NCBI GenBank assembly: GCA_037447605.1
Contig: CM074808.1
Coordinates: 823,665-887,664, forward strand
Direction: 5' to 3'
Source: Zygnema circumcarinatum
Lineage: Eukaryota > Streptophyta > Zygnematophyceae > Zygnematales > Zygnemataceae
DNA: 64,000 nt
Below are positions 10,806 to 21,940 of the stretch, one piece after another. The notes beneath the pieces were generated by a model. The model did not search any database. It saw nothing but the letters and a program-made list of their open reading frames with translations, and was not told where the DNA came from. Position numbers and translations under genes: made by a program. Position 1 is the first letter of the stretch. Every line of letters starts with the position of its first letter.

Positions 10806-12180
10806 TTGTTCTTTAGCGGTTTTGGCTCGGAGTGTCGAACGCGTTGCAAAGTGGAGACCTCGCACTAGAATATGCTCGTGTCAGCCGTACTTGGCGGTTT
10901 GATGACGTCACTGGCGAGGCCATTTTTGGTTTTTTTTCCAGTTTTCGGTTTGCTGGTCCGCGCCAACTCGAGGCGACTGTGCGAAATTAAATATTGTCCG
11001 TACAGTACAAGACATGGAGGACCGTCAAATGTTTTTTTGGCGGAAGCCATTGCCCGTATTAAACGTTTTTCCCTGCCCGCATTCATTCACTACCCTACAA
11101 CTCGATCATGTCATTCTCTGTTTTTCTTTCCGTCAACCGTCTGCTTCTCCAACAACCGCCTATCAAAAACATTTTGAAACTGTCCTCTCCTCATGCAAAA
11201 CTTTTCCCTTCCTTTCCGAGCTGCCCGAAAAAACCCTAAAAACATCCCTGCCAGCGTTCGTACAAACCGAGTCGGCGCATTCCGCCGGCAACCGGCCGCC
11301 GACGACGGCACAAAAATTCAAAATTCCCAGACTCTGAAATCCGACGAACCCGCCCTCCAATTTCCCGTGACTTCCTCCGCCAATCCGGGCCCTCTCTCGC
11401 ACGTGCCTCTCGCCCGTGCCGCCCGTCGCCTCACTCCCATTTATGAACCAACGACCGCCAATTCTGTCGCCACGTCCCGCCCCGTCAGCGTCGAAAAATC
11501 GAGACCGGCCCCAGCCGGCCAGTTTAATGCCGCTCCCCCGCCGGCCGGCAGCTTCCTGCCGGCCACATCTGCCGACAAGCCGCCGTACATTCCCGTAGCC
11601 CACCGTACCGTACCGCCCGCCTTGTCAGATCCCGTAACTTCCAGAGGCGCCACAGGCGCTCCGGGCGGCCACGTTCCGGCTGTAGCGTTTTCTCTCCGCC
11701 TCCGGACGCGCGCGCCGTCGCGCTACAGCTGCCCGCCGCTCACCACGTATCTTTCATTCGTACAATAACCGTACATTCAGTTGTCGGTTAGCGAGGGCGC
11801 ACCGGCGCGCGGACCGCACTTCATGCGGCGCCGGTCCCGGGCCCACTCACAAGCCGGGGACGGCGGCTGGTGGGGCCCACTGAGCAGATGTCGGTGCGCG
11901 TGTCGGTGGCGACTGCCGGCCTGCCTGCGATCTCCCACTTTCGGTGCGTCGAAGTGCCTCCGCCTGACAGTGCCAAACGCGTCTCCGCCGTCCGATCCCA
12001 ATCCGACGGCGAGGGCGCGCCCTCGCCCGGCGGTCCCAGCCAATGGGAGGCGGCCGTTGCCCCCCGGAGTGGGGCCGCCGAATGCGGGAGGCCTCGCAGC
12101 GCGGGCCACGGCCGCTACTTAGCGCAGGGCGCGGGGGAAGGCAGGGAGATCGGGACTGCAGGACGCCTGCAGCGGGCAGA

Positions 12181-12240
12181 GGAGGGAGAGGGAGAGGGAG
12201 GGGGAAGGGAAAGGGGAAGGGGAAGGGGAAGGGGAGGATA
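12181..12240 (+). repeat. GA-rich leader of the STIG1-module gene
   Basis: GGGAGAGGGAGAGGG and GGGGAAGG units on the sense strand, ending 70 bases before the start codon at 12310. Confidence 0.75.
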
Positions 12241-12309
12241 TAGGAACTAAGGGGAGGAAGGGGAACAGGTGACCAGGAGAAGGTCAGGCCTTGAAGGCCT
12301 TCAGCAGCC

Positions 12310-14155
12310 ATGGCGCAAGTGCAGTCGCTTCTAGTGGCTGCAGTTGCTGTAGTATTAGTTAGTGTGCTTCCCTCGCTGCTTAACCCTGTAGAAGGCAAGT
12401 TCGGTCTCTCTGTTGCATCGCCAGATCTGTTCTCTAGAGGTTCCGACTCCTCCGCTGTTGGCGAATCCCTCCTTCAGCCGCACTCCCTCCTCGCTAAATT
12501 GGTCTCTAGCGACCCCTGCGCCAGCGGCTCCTCTGTGGACGCCAACGGGCACCCCTGCAGCGTGCAGGCCGTCTCCATCCCCAAGCTTGGCGGCACTGTG
12601 CGCGCCGACAACGTGGTGTACCGCGTGGTAGGAAAGCATCCCCCTGGAGTTGGCCATCATCGCAAGCGAGTCCCGGCCCCCAACTCCCCTCCCCCGCCTC
12701 AGGTCTTCGCTCCTCCCGCTCCAAAAAACCGAACTATTGGCGGACACCATGCCCCCGGCGTTGGCCATCGCCCGCCCGGCTTTGGAAAGCATCCTCCTGT
12801 TGCGGTCACTCCTGGAAGTGGAAACAAGGGGGGCCATCACCCTCCAGGAGTAGGGAAGCATCCTCCTGGAGAAGGGCACCACGCTCCCGGTGTGGGGAAG
12901 CGCTGCCACAAAGATCCAGCTCGCTGTTTCAAAGTGGCGTTCAATCCTACCCTTCTCTACGATCCGGGCGCGACCACTTGCTGCCAGTAAGTTCAATGAA
13001 TTCTCACAGATCTGAGTCTATGTGCTTGAATAACGCTTGAAAGTCGCCTCTTGAGCTGTTTTTTCCTTCATTTGGTGGGATCCTGACGCTCTCTTTGTTG
13101 TTTGCAGTAAGCGGTGCGTGAACCTTGAGACGGAGAGGAAACATTGTGGTCAGTGCTTCCTCGAATGCCGCAAGGGAGTCCCTTGCAATTCCGGGAAGTG
13201 TAGCGATTCACCCCCGACTCCTCCCAGCGAGCCTCCTACTCCTATTCCGTCCCCTCCTGTGAAGTCTCCTCCTCCCAGCAAGACTCCTCCTACTCCCGTT
13301 CCCTCCCCTCCTGCCAAGTCTCCTCCCCCCAGCAAGACTCCTCCTTCTCCCACTCCCTCCCCTCCTGCCAAGTCTCCTCCTCCCAGCAAGACTCCCCCCG
13401 CTCCCACTCCGTCTCCTCCTGTGAAGCCAAGCCCCCCTGGTGGAAGACACCCTCCCGGTGTTGGCAAGCGTTGTAACAAGGATCCAAGACGCTGCCTCAG
13501 CGTGTCGTACAACCCTCAACTTCTCTACGATCCCGGAGCTACCACCTGTTGCAGGTGGGTTTCCTCTCCCGCGTTCTGCCGCTTTTTTCCCTTCTGTTTT
13601 CCATCGTGCATTGTGCATTGTGCCAGTTATGTGGAGATCTGACATGTTTTTTGTTCCCTTTTGCAGTAAGACTTGCGTGAACCTGCAGACCAATAGGAAG
13701 CACTGCGGGAGTTGTTTCAACAACTGCCGGAGCGGGACGTGTACCGACGGAGTTTGTATACCCAAGTTCCGCCATCCTCCCGGTGTGGGCAAGCATCCTC
13801 CCGGAGTGGGCAAGCGGTGCCACGTGGATCCCAAGCGCTGTTTGAGTGTGGCATACAACCCCACTCTCCTCTACGATCCGGGAGCCACCACTTGCTGCCA
13901 GTGAGTCCCTCATTCCCTTTGGCCACTTACATTTGTGATTGCTGCTGATTGTCTTTGTGATTCAGTGATTGTTTGTTTGGTGTACTTGAGGGACTGACAG
14001 TGTTTCAATGATCATATCTGACCGTCTTTTGTTCATTTTCTTGCAGCAAGCGATGCACCAACCTGCAGACGGACAGGAAGCACTGCGGGACTTGCTTCAA
14101 TGAGTGCAGGAAAGGGGATCAATGCGTTGGTGGCCAGTGCCAAGTCTACCCTTAA
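12310..14155 (+). CDS. Secreted protein with three STIG1-type cysteine-rich modules
   Basis: Four exons, 12310-12986, 13108-13554, 13667-13900 and 14047-14155, give 488 residues. A hydrophobic signal peptide (MAQVQSLLVAAVAVVLVSVL) is followed by a linker with repeated HPPGVGK/HAPGVGH units. Then come three modules, each made of KRCxKDPxRC, a YNPxLLYDPGATTCC core and, after an intron, KxCxNLxTxRKHCGxCFxxC. Each module is interrupted by a phase-2 intron at the same place, just after the CC pair, showing duplication of a two-exon unit. Modules 1 and 2 are separated by a proline-rich KSPPPSKTPP repeat. STIG1 proteins are small secreted plant proteins with a CxNL..D..NCGxC signature; usual members have one module and fewer than 200 residues. 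Likely an apoplastic or cell-wall protein. Start chosen at the first ATG before the signal peptide. Confidence 0.85.
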
Positions 14156-16395
14156 CTGCGCTCCTTCCCTCCACCCAGCCGGACCGAATCCTCTCGTAAA
14201 TAAGGGAAATAATCTGGCCAAGAGCCAGTCAGTCATGCCATGCGCTCCATGCCATGATCTCACATGTCGATGATGATCATCACATCACCGCCGAGCCACC
14301 GTCGACCCCTCCCGCTTACATCTCAACCAATTGAGGACGGATGGATGTATGGATGGACGGAGCTATCCATGGAGGACCGTCTTCTTCGCCGACTGCTGAT
14401 TCTGCTGAATGGCGAGCAGCCTGCATGTCCCCTGCGAGAACAGCACCTCCAAATGGAGGTCATGTTGATGTGAATGATGTTCTCGCAGACTGCAGGACAA
14501 ATAATGTCTCCGATGCACCACCATAAGGCTTTTTAGCCAGTAGATCCGACATTAATAAGTTTTTTTTTTGGATCTACGGTCATCAGTTGAGACGCTTTAA
14601 ATCATGTTCAGAGCTCTCTGTCAGTTTGGCGGAAGGCAGGTCTCTTTCAAGTCCATACCTCTCGTCAGTGTTCTCCCGAATGAATGTAGCGATAGCTTTT
14701 TTGTGAAGTAGAGAGGCTCTGTAAGATTTCTGTTGATAAAGAGATTTGTTCCAGTTTTTTTAGGGATCTCAAAATAACAAAAGTAGCAGCATCAGTTCGA
14801 CGGACTGCTCTCTCCGTCTGCTGTAGCGCCTACGCATTTGTGTTAAAATCGACATTTTTATGCCACCTATTCGCTGGTGGCTTCGCCATCCCATCAATCT
14901 CAGATGTTCCTGCTCGTAATCTGTCTTTTTTAATCTTATTTGCTGCATAATGTTGGTCTGTTCGTCCTGTAGCTCCTTGTTTCAAGTATTCAACTTGTAT
15001 CCTTCCGTGCCATTCCTTCCTGCTTGTTGAATTTTGCTTTGCCGTTGGAGGAGCTTATATCACTTATCAGCCAGAACTAACTCACTCGCCTTCCATCTCC
15101 TGCAAATACGAACATTTCAAACGACGATGATAGCATGATGGCTGCTTGCATTGGTCAAAAACTTAAGCATTGCTGACTTTATCAAGGTTTCCTCAGATTT
15201 GAAGTTCTGAAGTGCAGCGGACCATCCTCATGTCATGACTTAACACCCTCCCTGAATGTCATGTACATCGCGATGAAATTAATCCCGAAATCAAGATCCA
15301 ACGGACTCTTCAACTGAGGGTGCCCATGGAACGGTCTCCGCGCGGCGATAAGCCTCCGCTCCTCCCGTGGCCGCCTTCGGTCGGCGCTTTTCCGCCGGCC
15401 CGTCCCGGCCGTCGATTCGGCGGCTCAAGAACCCCATTGGACGGCTGCGGACCGCCCGGCGCGTCGACGTCTGTCGTTTTCTGCGGTTGGCAGCGCTGGC
15501 GCACTCCCGCTACGCGCCAAACGGGCCAGCGGTCATCCGTACGGTAAGGTAATGCCCGTTACGTACTGTACGGTGATGGGCCCTGTGGATAACCGTACAA
15601 TCTTGTACGGAGATTCGTAGACCGTACCAGTTACCGTACGGTATCTGCTGGCAAGGGGGTTGACCGACCGACCGACAGAGGGTTGACCTCACGATGGCGA
15701 CGGCATCCGATGATGCACATGGACCTAAAATCCTAAACCCTAAAAGTATACAGCTTAATTCCTAAATCCCTAAACATCGAAGGAAAAATGGGCACATGAA
15801 AAATTTGTGGATGGACGAACTGTATTGTACAGATGGATGTGAACCGGACAGGGAGGGTTGGTTTCGCAGGGAAGGAAATGGATAAAGAAACAAAAGAACA
15901 TGCATGTGTTGTGAATTGCTCAATTACTTAGTGAATTGCTTGGGTTAGAGGGTTGGTCGTCAACGATAGAATCCAAATGAATCCAATCGACCATTCATTG
16001 TTTGATCGTGTGCAGTCCCAGTGCTGCACTATCGACAAGGACTGTTGACAGCTGAGGCTGCCACCATCTAACCCTAAGAACGCAAAAGCCATACCGAAAA
16101 GAAGAAAAGCACTCCTTTTCGCAATGTAGAGATATGTACCAACATGCCAAGTTTTGGGGGTGAATGCAAAGCACGCCATGGACCATACGCTCCTTAAAAT
16201 TGAAGTGAACCATTCCTCCCCCTCCCTCCCCCCCTTCCCCCCCCCCCTCCCCTTCCACCCTCTTCAATTCCAAAGAAGTGATGACATGACGCAGAACACA
16301 ATTCAGAGACAACGAGGTCTCTGCCTCCATCAAAAGAAAAACTTTATTGACAACGCAGACATCCGCTTGCGGCACGCACACATCTACTCTCTCGG
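14156..16395. other. Intergenic region between the STIG1 gene and eIF3i
   Basis: The first few hundred bases are probably 3' untranslated sequence of the STIG1-module gene. No gene is supported. The stretch 15310-15700 is GC-rich and holds a GTACGG cluster; short AAACCCTAAA-like motifs occur near 15730-15775; a C-rich tract lies at 16212-16262 near the 3' end of eIF3i. Confidence 0.55.
15537..15642. repeat. GTACGG/CCGTAC cluster
   Basis: About seven GTACGG/CCGTAC hexamers in 106 bases (for example CCGTACGGTAAGG, TTACCGTACGGTA), like those at 9775 and 10683. Confidence 0.7.
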
Positions 16396-19041
16396 CTACA
16401 CTTTTATGTGGAAGTAATCGTTGTCAAAATGGTGAAGTCGCACATATCCATCCTCGCCCCCACTCGCAAAGCTGAACAACAACAACCAACAAACGAGTTG
16501 AGGATGAGTTGGCAAGTCAATGCGATGTGGCATACGGCCTCTGCAAATTTCTTCGGTCTTGACCTGCATAGCTTGCGTTTTGGTGTTACGCTCATTGAGA
16601 CCTGACAGCCGGCCCAAATGCTGTCTGCTAAAGGGCATGCCCTCTCAGTTCACAACAAAAATTTCGTCTTTAAGGGCACAACAAGCGTGGCTGGTAGTGA
16701 TTAGTAAGAAGCGAAAGCTCACCTTCTACCATCTGGACTAAAGGCGAGTGCATTGATAGGTCCAAAATGTCCTTTAACTCCACCAATCTCCTCCTCAAAA
16801 ATCTGCTCCCTCTCAACCAGCAGGGCTGCTAAGACCACCACTGTCTAGCATACTGACAAGCATGTGGGACCTGCAAAAACTCATCATCCTCGCCACCAGC
16901 CATGGCCAGGGAGGACCCCTTCAGCCAGCTCCAGTCCTGCTGTTTCACTTCCTCATTTAGAGTAATGTGCTGCAACTGCTGCATAATCTGGCAGTATAAA
17001 AACTACAATAAACAACGAGCAATCTTCTGCATCCCCGGCCCCAACCTTGATGATGAGGGAGATGGGAGTTCGAAATGCACCTTATGGAAGAACTTCGCCT
17101 CAAACTTGCCAGCACGTGACGATGTTGTCGTCACATCGGCAGCATCCTGTCCTCCTCCAATCACCACCTGCCCCAAGGATACAATTCCTTTGCAGTATTA
17201 ATACTGCCACCTTCCTCAAACCTTCATGATCCAATCTTCGCAGTAAACAATACCATTCAAATATTGTAAACCCCTTTTAATAAAGAAGCTAGTTCAAGCC
17301 AATGGTCGGGACTCACATGATCAAGCAGAGGAGAAATGGCAGCAGCGTTGATGGGCCTCTCCGTCTGATACGTTTTTAAGTGATTTAAGGTCCGAATGTC
17401 CCAAAGCTGCATGGACAAATTTTCATTAGTGAATAAATGCCACATCAGTCGACCACGCTCCATCATGAAAAGTTACCAAGAGGCAGACAATCAATATTCA
17501 CCAACTTCAGACAAAGAAACTTCCCTAGCAACCATAAGTCTCATGCTTAAAGTGTGTAGTATAATACAGGCACAAGCTACTTTCAAAGCATTAATAGACA
17601 TCAGAACCGAGTTCTTGAACTTGCGTATAGCGGTCACCTTAGATGTCTTGTCAGAAGAGCCTGTAATGAAATGCGAGCCATCAGCTGATTTCTGGAGATC
17701 TGTGACGGTTTTCTTGTGAGACACGTCAGGCTCCGTCTCTCTAAGCAACTTCCCAGTCTACATCCAAACCAAAAAGTTAATCAGGATTAACAAAACTTGA
17801 GAATTCATGCCGTCCTCACACTTGTTCAACAGAGCGATCGCACGTCTAAGGTGGTCCAAAGACATCAAGTCCGTTCCACAAGTGAGCCCAATTGGCAGCC
17901 AGCAGAATATGAGCCATAACAAATGCTGCAGAGTTCTAGTGTTGGTCTCTCATGCTCTTATGCTGGCACCGTACAGCCTTCCAAAAAGTCGACCATGGCT
18001 GCAAGTTACCTCAACATCCCACTGTCTGATGATGCAGTCCTCCCCCCCGGCAACAATCGTTTCGTTTAGAGGACCCCAGACAGCACAATTAATACGCCCG
18101 GAAGGACCTTCAATTTTCATCTTCAATTCGTTCGATTCTGCACGCCGAGCAAAACAAACACCTCAGTGTTGTAGTTGGATTACTCTGCAAGCAAACAGGC
18201 TTCAAGTGCTCAAGCTGCCAAAAAAAAAAACTAGCAGTGGATACAATAAGAATTTCTTACGTTCATCTGAGTTCATGTCGATGTTCACAACGGCGATTGC
18301 AGCAGGACTACCCATAAAAGGATCGACAGACACGAGGGCCATCTTTTCCCCTTCAGAAAATGCCACCGATCGTGCAGGCCCAAAAAATTCGAATGTGAAA
18401 AGCCTCTTTCCAGTCTCTAGGTCCCACAACATGGCGGTTGTGTCGGCAGAGCCGGTGAACAAGCGGGTTGAATCCCCTGCAACGAGCGTTAAGGTTTCCT
18501 TCAGTTCCATAGTCCAAAAAATAGCATAAGCCTCAGACCCACACTATGGATCCCCTCGACCTTTGACGTCTTTGGTACTTGCGAATTGTGATTAAAGAAT
18601 CCAACTTACCCTACATGGAAGAATAAAAATGGTAACTTATGCTTCAGCCTGTGTTTCACAACCTCGAGAAAGAAATGCAGCCAGCACGAAAAAATCTTCA
18701 AGAATAGTGGCAGAAAAAAAAGACAGAGCGAGAGAGGCGAGGAGGAGAGGAGATACAGGAGGAAATTCGAGAAGAGAGATGGCGAGGGAGGCAGAGTCGG
18801 AGGAACGCGAGGGGGATAGACAGACAGAAAGGGAGGGAAGAGAGAGATGGGCCTCACTTGATACATCACAGGACCACACGGCTCCATTGTGCCCCTTGTA
18901 ACTCCCCAGCCGCTCCCCGTTGTGAGCATACCACACGTTGGGATTGTGATCCTTAGCGCAAGAAAACAGCAAGTCTCCTTCTCTGTTATATTTCAAGAAG
19001 GTCAGAGGACGTTCGTGGCCCTTCAGCAGATATGGCCTCAT
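16396..19041 (-). CDS. TIF3I1: Eukaryotic translation initiation factor 3 subunit I (WD40)
   Basis: Eight exons on the minus strand: 19041-18858, 18476-18261, 18137-18010, 17757-17638, 17406-17317, 17167-17081, 16802-16723 and 16471-16396. They join in phase to 326 residues, almost the length of Arabidopsis TIF3I1 (328). The start [20 protein letters not shown], the repeated [11 protein letters not shown] / [11 protein letters not shown] / [13 protein letters not shown] motifs, [24 protein letters not shown] and the end [13 protein letters not shown] are diagnostic. eIF3i folds as a beta-propeller and is a scaffold subunit of the eIF3 complex on the 40S ribosome in the cytosol. The first intron contains a pyrimidine-rich tract on the sense strand (18735-18850). 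It is divergently arranged with the F-box gene that follows. Confidence 0.95.
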
Positions 19042-19572
19042 TGGACCCTCCTTTCACTTCAGAAAATGAGCAATTCTCTTCAGCCTAAACCTTAAAGCCG
19101 CCAAACCTGACGAAAAGTCGCCGTCTTTTTAGCCTCCTTCCACCGAGACAAAGAACACAAGTCTCCTTCTTGCTGCTTTACTCTAAGACTCCACGCAAAG
19201 AGAAACAGAGAGGGAGAAATGCGCAGAGCCCTCAAAATTTTCGCTGCGCCGAAAGTGCAGGCCGAACCCTCCACAGTGCGCTCTGGCACGTTTTTAGGGT
19301 TGTGGCCACTCAAAAGGGTAAAAACCCGCACCATTCTTCCGTCCACAGCGTCCGCCGGAGGGTGTACCTGCGTCCTCCGTTACACAGTACCGCCATCCGT
19401 CAGATACTATACCGCGGTTTACGAAAGGGCTACTTTTGTAACTCGAGTGCCTCCAGGGAGCAGGAGAGCCCTCTGCCATATTCATAGGCCTACGTAGAAG
19501 GGAAAAGGAGGATATATTTGGGTACAGGAGCGAGCATCAGACTGCATCAGCGCTATCTTTGCAGTATTCAAC
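19042..19572. promoter_or_regulatory. Divergent promoter between eIF3i and SKIP22
   Basis: Only 531 bases separate the two start codons, which point away from each other, so they probably share a bidirectional promoter. A TATATTT stretch lies near 19513, about 60 bases before the SKIP22 ATG, within a GA-rich leader (GGGAAAAGGAGG). Confidence 0.6.
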
Positions 19573-21372
19573 ATGCGGGTGCGTATTCGGGATGCCGCCG
19601 GCAACACGCAGCGTGTGGAATTGCCAGAAATTTGCGATTTGCGCAGACTGCGGGAGCGAGTCGCAGCTGTGATGCAGCTTCCAGGAGAGAGCGTGCGCTT
19701 GTCGCTGAACAGGAGGGAAGAGATAGCAGGGCCTCCCAGCGCCATGCTGTCATCACTGGGAATCTGTTCGGGGGATTTGCTCTACTTGCTAGGAAGCGAC
19801 TCTCTAGCGGGCACTGCTATGCCTGCTGCATCTGCAACTGCAAGCTCTCTGGAAGTTCAGAAATGCCTGAAGGGTGGCAGCGCCGTGCTGGCACGTGCTG
19901 AGCAGCCACGCAAACCATCTGCAGCAGAGTTGGCGCGAGTTCGCCGAGAGAAGTGTGCAGCTGCAGCTTCCGAGAGATTATTAGATTCAGCTGCAAGTGC
20001 ATCGGGAGTGTCTGCACAAAATATGACTTCCACAGGAGAGGTTAGTTGTGCAGATAGTGAAAGTCATGGTGTGATAGGCGTGGTTTTGAATAAGGAACAA
20101 GTGAATCTTGGAGATGACAAACTCGAGAATGTCGATGTGCCGGAAAAGGTCATCCGGGTTAAGAGAAGCGGCTCAGACATGGTCGATGATGAGGAAACTG
20201 CTGTTGAGGGAATGAACGGGAATGGGACGGAAGGGATGCCCGACAGCTTGCTCCGGGTTCTGATGACGGAATTAGAGCCCTTGTCTGCCGCGAGTTCTTC
20301 AAATATTTTAATAGCTGTGGTACATGCCGCTATGTTGGAAACGGGCTTCGTTCTGAGAGCTTCAGAACAACTTTCTGCTTCCAAGCAAACATATGGATTG
20401 CCCGACGGTTGGACGGCAGCTAAGGGACCTTTGACTCTGTCGTACGGCTTACCTGTTGCAGAAGCTGTCAGCTGTACCCTGCGTTTCCACACTCTTGGAG
20501 ACTTCCTTCTTGTGTATGGCACTGTGAATGGCAGTTCAGCTTTAGTTAACGGCGATGTTAATAGGTTGACGTTGGGCGTTGAAGGATACTGGAATAGTTC
20601 GGCAACCCCGAGCAGCGTTCAGAAAATTTGTTTTGGGCTTTCCAAGAATATGCGCAAGCTGTGGGTGGAGGTTAAGGACAATCTATCACTGCTGCTGTTG
20701 ACGAGCTTGTGCGAGCTGGCAGGTTTGCAGTCTCCTGTGAACCTTCTTTCACTTCCGACTGAAGTGAAACTGCATGTGTTGCAGAAGCTGCCACCAGTCG
20801 CACTGGCAGCTTTTGCGTGCGTTTGTTCAGAACTTCGGTTTCGTTCATCTGAGGATGACCTATGGAGAGCTCACTATCTGAACGAATTTGGAAGTCTGCC
20901 AAGTGATCTTCCAGCCAATTCCAGCTGGCGGGCTTTCTTTATATCCAAATGGCAGCATAAGCAGCAGCTAGAAAGAGAGCGCCTAGAAAGAGAGCGCCAT
21001 GAAGTACGGAGCCGTGCTTTTATCCCTCCTCCTTTTGCTCCTGGCCCCTTTCCATTTCATCCAACTCCCGGGATTATTGGAGGCGAATATGACCGCTTTC
21101 CTGCAATTGGTGACATAGGCGGGGGATTTGGAGGCCCAATTTTAGGCCCCAGGGGACTTCTTCCTGGAGCAGGTTTTGGACGGCCTGGTGGCAGCTGGAG
21201 TCAGGAAGGCGATCTCCTCAGTGAGCCCCCAGGACTGAGAGGTCCTCCTCTTGGAGCCATGGGAGAGGTTGGTGACCTCCCTGGAATGCTTGCACCAGGA
21301 CAACCCCGGAGGCTAGAAGGCAGGTTTGGTGGCCTTCCACAAAGGTTTGGTCGACCAGGAAGGTTCATTTAG
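19573..21372 (+). CDS. SKIP22: F-box protein of the SKIP22 / FBXO7 type
   Basis: A single intronless frame of 599 residues. Residues 1-80 form a ubiquitin-like fold (MRVRIRDAAGN..., then LSLNRREE and LGICSGDLLYLL). Residues about 215-385 resemble the FP domain shared with the PI31 proteasome regulator (PDSLLRVLMTELEP, HAAMLETGFVL). An F-box follows at about 388-432 (LLSLPTEVKLHVLQKLPP). After a charged RERLERERHE stretch, the C-terminus is Gly/Pro/Arg-rich with IGGEYDRFP and GGFGGPILGPRG, like the proline-rich tail of FBXO7 and PI31. The order UBL, FP, F-box, Pro/Gly tail is that of human FBXO7 and Arabidopsis SKIP22. It is expected to act as the substrate adaptor of an SCF ubiquitin ligase and may bind the proteasome. 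Confidence 0.88.
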   Translation: MRVRIRDAAGNTQRVELPEICDLRRLRERVAAVMQLPGESVRLSLNRREEIAGPPSAMLSSLGICSGDLLYLLGSDSLAGTAMPAASATASSLEVQKCLKGGSAVLARAEQPRKPSAAELARVRREKCAAAASERLLDSAASASGVSAQNMTSTGEVSCADSESHGVIGVVLNKEQVNLGDDKLENVDVPEKVIRVKRSGSDMVDDEETAVEGMNGNGTEGMPDSLLRVLMTELEPLSAASSSNILIAVVHAAMLETGFVLRASEQLSASKQTYGLPDGWTAAKGPLTLSYGLPVAEAVSCTLRFHTLGDFLLVYGTVNGSSALVNGDVNRLTLGVEGYWNSSATPSSVQKICFGLSKNMRKLWVEVKDNLSLLLLTSLCELAGLQSPVNLLSLPTEVKLHVLQKLPPVALAAFACVCSELRFRSSEDDLWRAHYLNEFGSLPSDLPANSSWRAFFISKWQHKQQLERERLERERHEVRSRAFIPPPFAPGPFPFHPTPGIIGGEYDRFPAIGDIGGGFGGPILGPRGLLPGAGFGRPGGSWSQEGDLLSEPPGLRGPPLGAMGEVGDLPGMLAPGQPRRLEGRFGGLPQRFGRPGRFI

Positions 21373-21932
21373 CTCTTGCAGACTTTCACTGTACAGAAAA
21401 ACCTCGAGTGTAATTGTTGTTTTGCAGAGCTAGTTGAGATAGCAGTAGAAGTGTTCCCCTCTGCTGGCCTCTGACTTAGGGTTTTTAGGGCTGCGGTTGC
21501 CAGTGACTTCCTCGCACTGTGCGGGTGCCTCTCTGAGGGAAGCCCAACTATCAGAATCTAGATTTAGGATGTCTGTACAGAGTTTAGCATGTAGGTAGAG
21601 AAACAAGTTGAGCAGTGTGAGAATTCAGACGGAGATAATGCATCCCGATGTGTGTTTTTGCGTAGCTTTTCCGTCCTTTTCACTGCCAGTTGCAATGTTG
21701 TTGTTCGAGTCAACGTTAGTATAACCAAACATTCCCTCGCGTAGTTTGTTTGGTCGCAGTCAGTCACTTTTTTGCGCGGTCGATCCTCTCCGCCCTCCGC
21801 CGCTTTGTTCGCAGTCTCCGCCCCTCCTCCGCACGCCCTACTCTTCGGCGCCTATTTTGGGTGAGAACAAAATCGTGCTGAAAAGTGCCCTTTTCAGTAA
21901 ACCTCGCGGGTCAATCTTCGCAACATTGGCCC
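21373..21932. other. 3' untranslated and intergenic sequence after SKIP22
   Basis: No gene seen. Probably contains the SKIP22 3' untranslated region; the last 140 bases are CG-rich. It ends at the target duplication of the following element. Confidence 0.6.
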
Positions 21933-21940
21933 GTTGACTT

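Larger units (their letters stand above)
9542..12180. other. Intergenic region upstream of the STIG1 gene
   Basis: No supported gene. Long frames at 9876-10436 and 11193-11768 are matched by equally open antisense frames in GC-rich sequence and show no domains. The region contains GTACGG/CCGTAC clusters (listed separately), a T21 tract near 10578, and a GC-rich promoter-like part from about 11200 to 12150. Confidence 0.55.

Noticed and set aside
11193-11768. 191-codon Pro/Ala-rich frame
   Set aside because: GC-rich promoter-like sequence, open on both strands, with no motif or splice context.
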